This document shows, piece by piece, positions 59,861-64,000 of a stretch of 64,000 bases of DNA. This DNA is from Raineyella sp044508675 (GTDB lineage: Bacteria; Actinomycetota; Actinomycetes; Propionibacteriales; Propionibacteriaceae). The position numbers were made by a program, and so were the translations under genes. Under the pieces are notes generated by a model, which saw only the letters and a list, made by a program, of their open reading frames with translations, was not told where the DNA came from and ran no database searches. The DNA is taken from positions 18,431 through 82,430 of the forward strand of contig JBIQHF010000015.1 in the NCBI GenBank assembly GCA_044508675.1, given 5' to 3'. How positions within the stretch are numbered: the first letter of the stretch is position 1; each line of letters opens with the position of its first letter.

Positions 59861-60565
59861 ATGCCAGAGCCCATGCCGCAGCCCGATCAGCCGGAGGTCT
59901 CCCGGCGTCCTGACAAGATCCTCGTGTTCCTGCACGACATGGCGGACACGCCGCTGACCTGGCAGGACCAGGTAGGGGCCCTGCCGGAGGGCTGGCGCCC
60001 GCTGACCCCGTGGCTGCGCGGGATGAAGCCGATCGACAAGGAGGACTTCGACCTGCAGGCCGCGGCGGATGCCCTCAGCGTGATCCCCCTGGAGCACGGC
60101 GTGGAGTCGTTCGCGATCTGCGGGGTGGGTCTGGGGGCTGCGGTCGCGCTGCGTTGTGCCGCCGACAGTCCGCAGATGGTCAGCGGACTGGTCCTGGTCA
60201 ACCCCTTGGTCGCGCCGCCCGGTGCGATCCTCAAGATGCAGAAGGCCGCCCTGCGGATGACCCCGCGATCGCGGCTGGCTGCGCAGAACCTCGACAAGGA
60301 CCACCTGCTCGCCGCGATGGACATGCTCGCCACCCTGGACCTGGGGGATGCCCCCGAGCAGGTCGACTGCCCGACGCTGGTCATCTCGAGCACCGCCCAG
60401 CCGGCCACCGGCAAGCTCGCCGCCGAGCTGGCCGCACGGATGCGCAGTGCCGGCACCCTCGCACTGCCGGGCCTTCCGCAGCACCAGGCTGATCCGCAGG
60501 CCTTCAACGGTGCGATCGTGGACTTCCTGGGACGCCTGGACGGCAGCCCGGGGGACGACGACTGA
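59861..60565 (+). CDS. Alpha/beta hydrolase-fold protein lacking the nucleophile
   Basis: A 234-aa alpha/beta hydrolase-like protein: KILVFLHDMADTPLTWQDQV at the start and a VSGLVLVNPLVAPPG core strand. The nucleophile elbow, normally GxSxG, reads GVGLG (Gly88-Gly90-Gly92; codon 90 is GGT at 60128-60130, one base from AGT). A serine or cysteine nucleophile is therefore absent. It may be a non-catalytic ligand-binding or scaffold homologue. Located between groEL and guaB on its own transcript. Confidence 0.7.
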   Translation: MPEPMPQPDQPEVSRRPDKILVFLHDMADTPLTWQDQVGALPEGWRPLTPWLRGMKPIDKEDFDLQAAADALSVIPLEHGVESFAICGVGLGAAVALRCAADSPQMVSGLVLVNPLVAPPGAILKMQKAALRMTPRSRLAAQNLDKDHLLAAMDMLATLDLGDAPEQVDCPTLVISSTAQPATGKLAAELAARMRSAGTLALPGLPQHQADPQAFNGAIVDFLGRLDGSPGDDD

Positions 60566-60658
60566 CCCACCCGAGCGGCAAGCCTGCATCGGCACGCGGG
60601 ACGGTGCGTGGAACGGGCAGGGAATCGATCGGCTTCCCTGGCCGTTTACCATGGGACC

Positions 60659-60685
60659 GTCGCGCCACCGTCGCTAGGGCGCGAC
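60659..60685 (+). other. Hairpin in the guaB leader
   Basis: GTCGCGCC (60659-60666) pairs with GGCGCGAC (60678-60685) around an eleven-base loop, 21 bases before the guaB start. It could influence guaB translation, or be a weak terminator of the preceding gene. Confidence 0.35.
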
Positions 60686-60706
60686 CCCCGGTGAAAGGTG
60701 AATTCT

Positions 60707-62245
60707 GTGTCCGAGCTCGATGACTTCGGTGATCACGTCGCGTCCAAGGTGCCCAACCCGTTCTCGGTGCTGGGCCTGACCTTTGATGACGTCCTGCTCC
60801 AGCCGAACGAATCCGATGTCATCCCTTCCGAGGTCGATACCACCAGTCGGCTGACCAAGAACATCGAGCTCAAGGTGCCGCTGCTGTCCGCCGCCATGGA
60901 CACCGTCACCGAGACGCGGATGGCTGTGGCCATGGCCCGCGAGGGCGGCATCGGCATCCTGCACCGCAACCTCTCGGTCGAGGACCAGGCCGCCATGGTC
61001 GACCAGGTGAAGCGCTCCGAGGCCGGCATGATCAAGGATCCGATCACGATCGCCCCGGACGCCACGCTTCGGGATGTCGAGCAGCTCTGCGCACACTTCC
61101 GCATCTCCGGGGTCCCGGTGGTCGAGGGTGACATGAAGCTCGTCGGCATCATCACCAACCGCGACATGCGCTTCGAGTCCGACCCGAAGCGCAAGGTCCA
61201 CGAAGTGATGACCAAGATGCCGCTGGTCACCGGCCACGTCGGCATCAACAGCGATGATGCGCTGGCCCTGCTGGCCAAGCACAAGATCGAGAAGCTCCCG
61301 CTGGTCGACGACCATGACCGGCTGAGCGGTCTGATCACCCTGAAGGACTTCGTGAAGTCCGACCAGTACCCCAACGCCACCAAGGACCCCCAGGGTCGGC
61401 TGCGCGTCGGCGCCGGTATCGGCATCTTCGGCGACGCCTGGGAGCGGGCCATGTCCCTGGTCGAAGAAGGCGTCGACGTCATCGTGGTGGATACCGCCCA
61501 CGGCCACTCCCGTTCCGAGATCGACATCATCCGGCGCCTGAAGAAGGAGAAGCGGGTCGAAGGGGTCGACATCATCGGCGGCAACGTCGCGACGTACTCC
61601 GGCGCCAAGGCCCTGGTCGAGGCGGGCGTCGACGGCATCAAGGTCGGGGTCGGTCCCGGCTCGATCTGCACCACCCGCGTCGTCTCCGGTGTCGGCGTTC
61701 CCCAGATCACCGCGATCTACGAGGCGGCCCGCGCCGCCCGGCCGGCCGGCGTGCCGGTCATCGGCGACGGCGGCCTGCAGTACTCCGGTGACATCGCCAA
61801 GGCCCTGGTCGCCGGGGCCGACACCGTGATGCTCGGCTCCCTGCTGGCCGGCTGCGCCGAGGCACCCGGTGAGCTGGTGCTCCGGAACGGCAAGCAGTTC
61901 AAGTCCTACCGCGGCATGGGCTCGCTCGGGGCGATGGCCACCCGCGGCCGCGACGCCTCGTACTCCAAGGACCGCTACTTCCAGAACGACGTGGCCTCCG
62001 ACGACAAGCTGATCCCGGAGGGCATCGAGGGCCAGGTGCCCTTCAAGGGCCCGCTCGGGGCCGTCGCCTACCAGTTGGTGGGCGGCCTGCACCAGTCGAT
62101 GTTCTACTCAGGGGCCCGTACGATCCCCGAGCTGCACGCCAAGGGACGTTTCGTACGCATCACCAGTGCCGGCCTGCGCGAGTCGCACCCGCACGACATC
62201 CAGATGACCGTCGAGGCCCCGAACTACGCCTCGCTCGACAGGTGA
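60707..62245 (+). CDS. guaB: Inosine-5'-monophosphate dehydrogenase
   Basis: A 512-aa IMPDH. It has the substrate strand PLLSAAMDTVTETRMAVAMAREGGIGILH, a CBS pair in the middle (about 105-225), the catalytic-Cys loop KVGVGPGSICTTR and the mobile flap (RGMGSLGAM). It makes xanthosine monophosphate from IMP with NAD+, the committed step of guanine nucleotide synthesis. The GTG at 60707 is eight bases after GAAAGG; the GTG at 60698 would overlap it. It is paired with the GuaB3 gene downstream, a gene order conserved in actinobacteria. Confidence 0.95.
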   Translation: MSELDDFGDHVASKVPNPFSVLGLTFDDVLLQPNESDVIPSEVDTTSRLTKNIELKVPLLSAAMDTVTETRMAVAMAREGGIGILHRNLSVEDQAAMVDQVKRSEAGMIKDPITIAPDATLRDVEQLCAHFRISGVPVVEGDMKLVGIITNRDMRFESDPKRKVHEVMTKMPLVTGHVGINSDDALALLAKHKIEKLPLVDDHDRLSGLITLKDFVKSDQYPNATKDPQGRLRVGAGIGIFGDAWERAMSLVEEGVDVIVVDTAHGHSRSEIDIIRRLKKEKRVEGVDIIGGNVATYSGAKALVEAGVDGIKVGVGPGSICTTRVVSGVGVPQITAIYEAARAARPAGVPVIGDGGLQYSGDIAKALVAGADTVMLGSLLAGCAEAPGELVLRNGKQFKSYRGMGSLGAMATRGRDASYSKDRYFQNDVASDDKLIPEGIEGQVPFKGPLGAVAYQLVGGLHQSMFYSGARTIPELHAKGRFVRITSAGLRESHPHDIQMTVEAPNYASLDR

Positions 62246-62307
62246 TGCGCTGACCCACGCGGACCACGTCCGCACCCGTCGCGGGCCGGATCGTCCGCGG
62301 TCGTAGC

Positions 62308-62330
62308 CCGGGGGTCGCAGCGGCCCCCGG
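62308..62330 (+). other. Intercistronic hairpin between guaB and guaB3
   Basis: CCGGGGG (62308-62314) pairs with CCCCCGG (62324-62330) around nine bases, 18 bases before the next ATG. Possible attenuator or processing site between the two genes. Confidence 0.4.
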
Positions 62331-62347
62331 TCCGAGAAGGAGAAGTC

Positions 62348-63451
62348 ATGGACGACATCGGTCGCAGCAAGCGGGCCGAACGGGCCTTCGCCCTGGATGA
62401 CATTGCCATCGTCCCGCAACGGCGTACGCGTGGGATCGAGGAGGTGGACCTGACCTGGACGATCGATGCCCTGACGTTCGATTTCCCGCTGATCGCCGCC
62501 CCGATGGACTCGATCATGTCCCCGGAGACCGCGATCAGTGTCGGCCGGATGGGCGGTCTGGGCGCTCTGAACCTCGAGGGGATCTGGACGCGGTACGAGG
62601 ACCCGCGGCCGCTGCTGGAGGAGCTGGGGTCCATCGCGGATCCGGACCTGGCGACCCGACGGATGCAGGAGATCTACTCTGCGCCGATCAAGCCCGAGCT
62701 GATCCGGCAGCGGATGGCCGAGATCCGCGATGCCGGCGTCCCGGTCGCCGGCTCGCTGTCACCGCAGAACACCGCTGAGTTCGCCAGTGACGTGGTGGCC
62801 GCCGGCCCGGACTTCTTCGTGATCCGAGGGACCGTCGTCTCGGCCGAGCACGTCTCGACCCGACACGAGCCGTTGAACCTGAAGGAGTTCATCTACCAGC
62901 TGGACGTGCCGGTCATCGTCGGGGGCTGCGCCTCGTACCAGAGTGCGCTGCACCTGATGCGGACCGGTGCGGCCGGGGTGCTCGTCGGGTTCGGCGGTGC
63001 GGCGACCCACGCTTCCCGCAGCGTCCTCGGTATCGAGGTCCCAATGGCGACGGCCATCTCGGACGTCGCCGAGGCACGTCGGGACTACCTCGACGAATCG
63101 GGGGGCCGGTACGTCCACGTGATCGCCGACGGTGCGGTCGGGCGTTCGGGCGACATCGCCAAGGCCATCGCCATGGGGGCCGATGCGGTGATGGTGGGCG
63201 CCCCCCTGGCGAAGGCCGAGGAAGCGCCCGGCAAGGGGTACCACTGGGGGGCCGAGGCCTGGCACCAAGATCTGCCGCGTGGCGAGCGGGTGCACTTCCC
63301 GACGGTCGGGACCCTGCGCGAGGTCATCCTTGGCCCCTCGCACACCGCCGACGGCACGATGAACCTGGTCGGCGCACTGAAGCGCGCCATGGCCACGACT
63401 GGCTACACCGATGTCAAGAACTTCCAGCGCGTCGAGGTCGTCCTGCACTGA
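62348..63451 (+). CDS. guaB3: GuaB3-type IMP dehydrogenase-related protein
   Basis: A 367-aa protein without CBS domains, matching the GuaB3 family. It has DIAIVPQRRTRGIEEVDLTWTID, then LIAAPMDSIMSPETAISVGRMGGLGALNLEG, and VLGIEVPMATAISDVAEARRDYLDESGGRYVHVIADG. The region equivalent to the IMPDH cysteine loop reads GFGGAATHASRS and lacks the catalytic Cys, so canonical IMPDH activity is not expected; the family function in actinobacteria is incompletely known. GAGAAGGAGAAG precedes the ATG. It is followed by a strong terminator. Confidence 0.9.
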   Translation: MDDIGRSKRAERAFALDDIAIVPQRRTRGIEEVDLTWTIDALTFDFPLIAAPMDSIMSPETAISVGRMGGLGALNLEGIWTRYEDPRPLLEELGSIADPDLATRRMQEIYSAPIKPELIRQRMAEIRDAGVPVAGSLSPQNTAEFASDVVAAGPDFFVIRGTVVSAEHVSTRHEPLNLKEFIYQLDVPVIVGGCASYQSALHLMRTGAAGVLVGFGGAATHASRSVLGIEVPMATAISDVAEARRDYLDESGGRYVHVIADGAVGRSGDIAKAIAMGADAVMVGAPLAKAEEAPGKGYHWGAEAWHQDLPRGERVHFPTVGTLREVILGPSHTADGTMNLVGALKRAMATTGYTDVKNFQRVEVVLH

Positions 63452-63468
63452 CCACCGACACTTCCCCA

Positions 63469-63510
63469 AGCCCCGCTCCTCGGCGTTCACGTACGCCGGC
63501 GAGCGGGGCT
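63469..63510 (+). terminator. Terminator after guaB3
   Basis: A bipartite stem: AGCCCCGCTC (63469-63478) with GAGCGGGGCT (63501-63510), and inside it CGGCG/CGCCG, 18 bases after the guaB3 stop. Confidence 0.85.
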
Positions 63511-63583
63511 CCGTCGTCTCACGGCTGGGACTGTTACAGGGGACATCCGGAGCCACCAACGTGGCACGCCGGAGTGTGTAGGG

Positions 63584-63618
63584 GAGCGGCAGCCGCAGCG
63601 GGTGCAAGCCCGCCGCTC
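63584..63618 (+). other. Hairpin upstream of the tandem promoters
   Basis: GAGCGGC (63584-63590) with GCCGCTC (63612-63618), enclosing a second stem GCGGG/CCCGC. It may insulate the strong promoters from the upstream operon. Confidence 0.45.
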
Positions 63619-63649
63619 GGTGGTCATGGAACGTTCCTCCGAGCCCGAT

Positions 63650-63678
63650 TTGACGGACACCAACTGGACGCGTAATGT
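63650..63678 (+). promoter_or_regulatory. Strong sigma-A promoter P1
   Basis: TTGACG (63650-63655), 17-base spacer, TAATGT (63673-63678). Among the closest to consensus in the window. Confidence 0.75.
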
Positions 63679-63826
63679 TCATCTGGCCTTGAGGGAAACA
63701 GGCCCCCGCAAGGGGTTGCCCATCAGGGTCATCTCTACTCCAACGAACGTGCTGGGGTGGGTTGCGCTCTCCGAGCGGATCCACAACGGATGGGGTGTGG
63801 GTAGAAGAGGAGGAGTCGAGCCGAGT

Positions 63827-63855
63827 TTGACTTGGCGAGACAACTTCTCTAAGGT
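63827..63855 (+). promoter_or_regulatory. Strong sigma-A promoter P2
   Basis: TTGACT (63827-63832), 17-base spacer, TAAGGT (63850-63855). The downstream sequence holds two TGCCTTTCC repeats (63864 and 63888). Confidence 0.75.
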
Positions 63856-63993
63856 AAACGAGCTGCCTTTCCGAGAAGGTCGAGAAATGCCTTTCCAGGG
63901 TATTTTTCGAAAGTCGAGGAATTGGTGGAACTGGTGGCCTGGAAGGGTTGCTGGGGCTTGGAACTTGGTTTCTGGTTGGGTCCGGTTGTGGAT

Positions 63994-63999
63994 TTGACT
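63994..63999 (+). promoter_or_regulatory. -35 of a possible third promoter, cut by the window edge
   Basis: TTGACT in the same TTTGACT context as P2. Its -10 would lie outside the window. Confidence 0.4.
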
Positions 64000-64000
64000 G

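Larger units (their letters stand above)
63511..64000. other. Gene-free, promoter-rich region at the window end
   Basis: No protein gene is supported here: the one long open frame has no ribosome site and an unnatural composition. GC content falls towards the end. The stretch contains a hairpin (63584-63618), two consensus-spaced promoters and a third -35. This is the layout of an rRNA operon leader, but the rRNA itself would lie beyond the window. Confidence 0.5.

Noticed and set aside
63602..63997. 131-aa open frame at the window end
   Set aside because: Runs through two consensus promoters, lacks a ribosome site and has an unnatural Trp/Arg-rich end.

Overview
The window is high-GC DNA from an actinobacterium, probably Propionibacteriales (inference). 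The signs are a guaB/guaB3 pair, a groES-groEL operon under two HrcA-type CIRCE operators, a FabG4-type reductase next to a thiolase, a 13E12-type DUF222/HNH gene, GTG starts, and many start codons lying 6-7 nt after a TANNNT -10 hexamer (leaderless transcripts). The sequence is a draft scaffold: a 100-N gap at 4676-4775 is flanked by the same 55 bases on both sides and splits a gene that is probably intact.

Layout. 1-5116: housekeeping and unknown genes (VOC protein, emfourin-like, DCC oxidoreductase, membrane serine hydrolase, flavodoxin, DUF1697, alpha/beta hydrolase). 5133-18288: an aromatic-compound island with a PucR regulator, an FAD monooxygenase, two tandem paralogous binding proteins feeding one LivHMGF importer, then benzaldehyde-type and benzyl-alcohol-type dehydrogenases and an AraC regulator. 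A strong terminator and a decayed stretch (13841-14596) separate importer and dehydrogenases. 18616-26077: a secreted phytase-like/GDPD fusion with a candidate PHO box, then an oligopeptide-type ABC operon. 26182-32751: DUF4386 protein, P450, YceI with a well-formed operator-promoter, DUF1684 protein and a P-type cation ATPase. 32849-39187: methyltransferase, MFS, a decayed HNH gene, an E2-like acyltransferase, nitroreductase and a lipoprotein polysaccharide deacetylase.

39193-42399 is the most unusual block. An Sfp-type phosphopantetheinyl transferase is divergent from an 863-aa protein that fuses an adenylation domain, a carrier domain and a membrane acyltransferase-3 domain. A 17/19 match to the DtxR/IdeR iron box lies between them. 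This looks like a one-protein, iron-responsive 'activate, carry, transfer across the membrane' machine.

42413-51250: a methyltransferase, an MFS exporter and a 3-(3-hydroxyphenyl)propionate module (transporter, MhpB, MhpA). A LysR gene about 1.2 kb away carries the same 17-bp palindrome in its promoter as mhpA; an ArsR/SRPBCC pair sits between. 51385-55099: thiolase, FabG4-like and serine hydrolase genes as a translationally coupled operon. 55128-56879: a DUF429 domain fused to a RelA/SpoT alarmone-synthetase domain, with Gln where the catalytic Glu is expected. 56945-63451: TM2 protein, groES-groEL, a pseudo-hydrolase, guaB and guaB3. 63511-64000 has no gene but two consensus-spaced sigma-A promoters and a third -35 at the edge, suggesting that an rRNA operon or another very strongly expressed unit follows.
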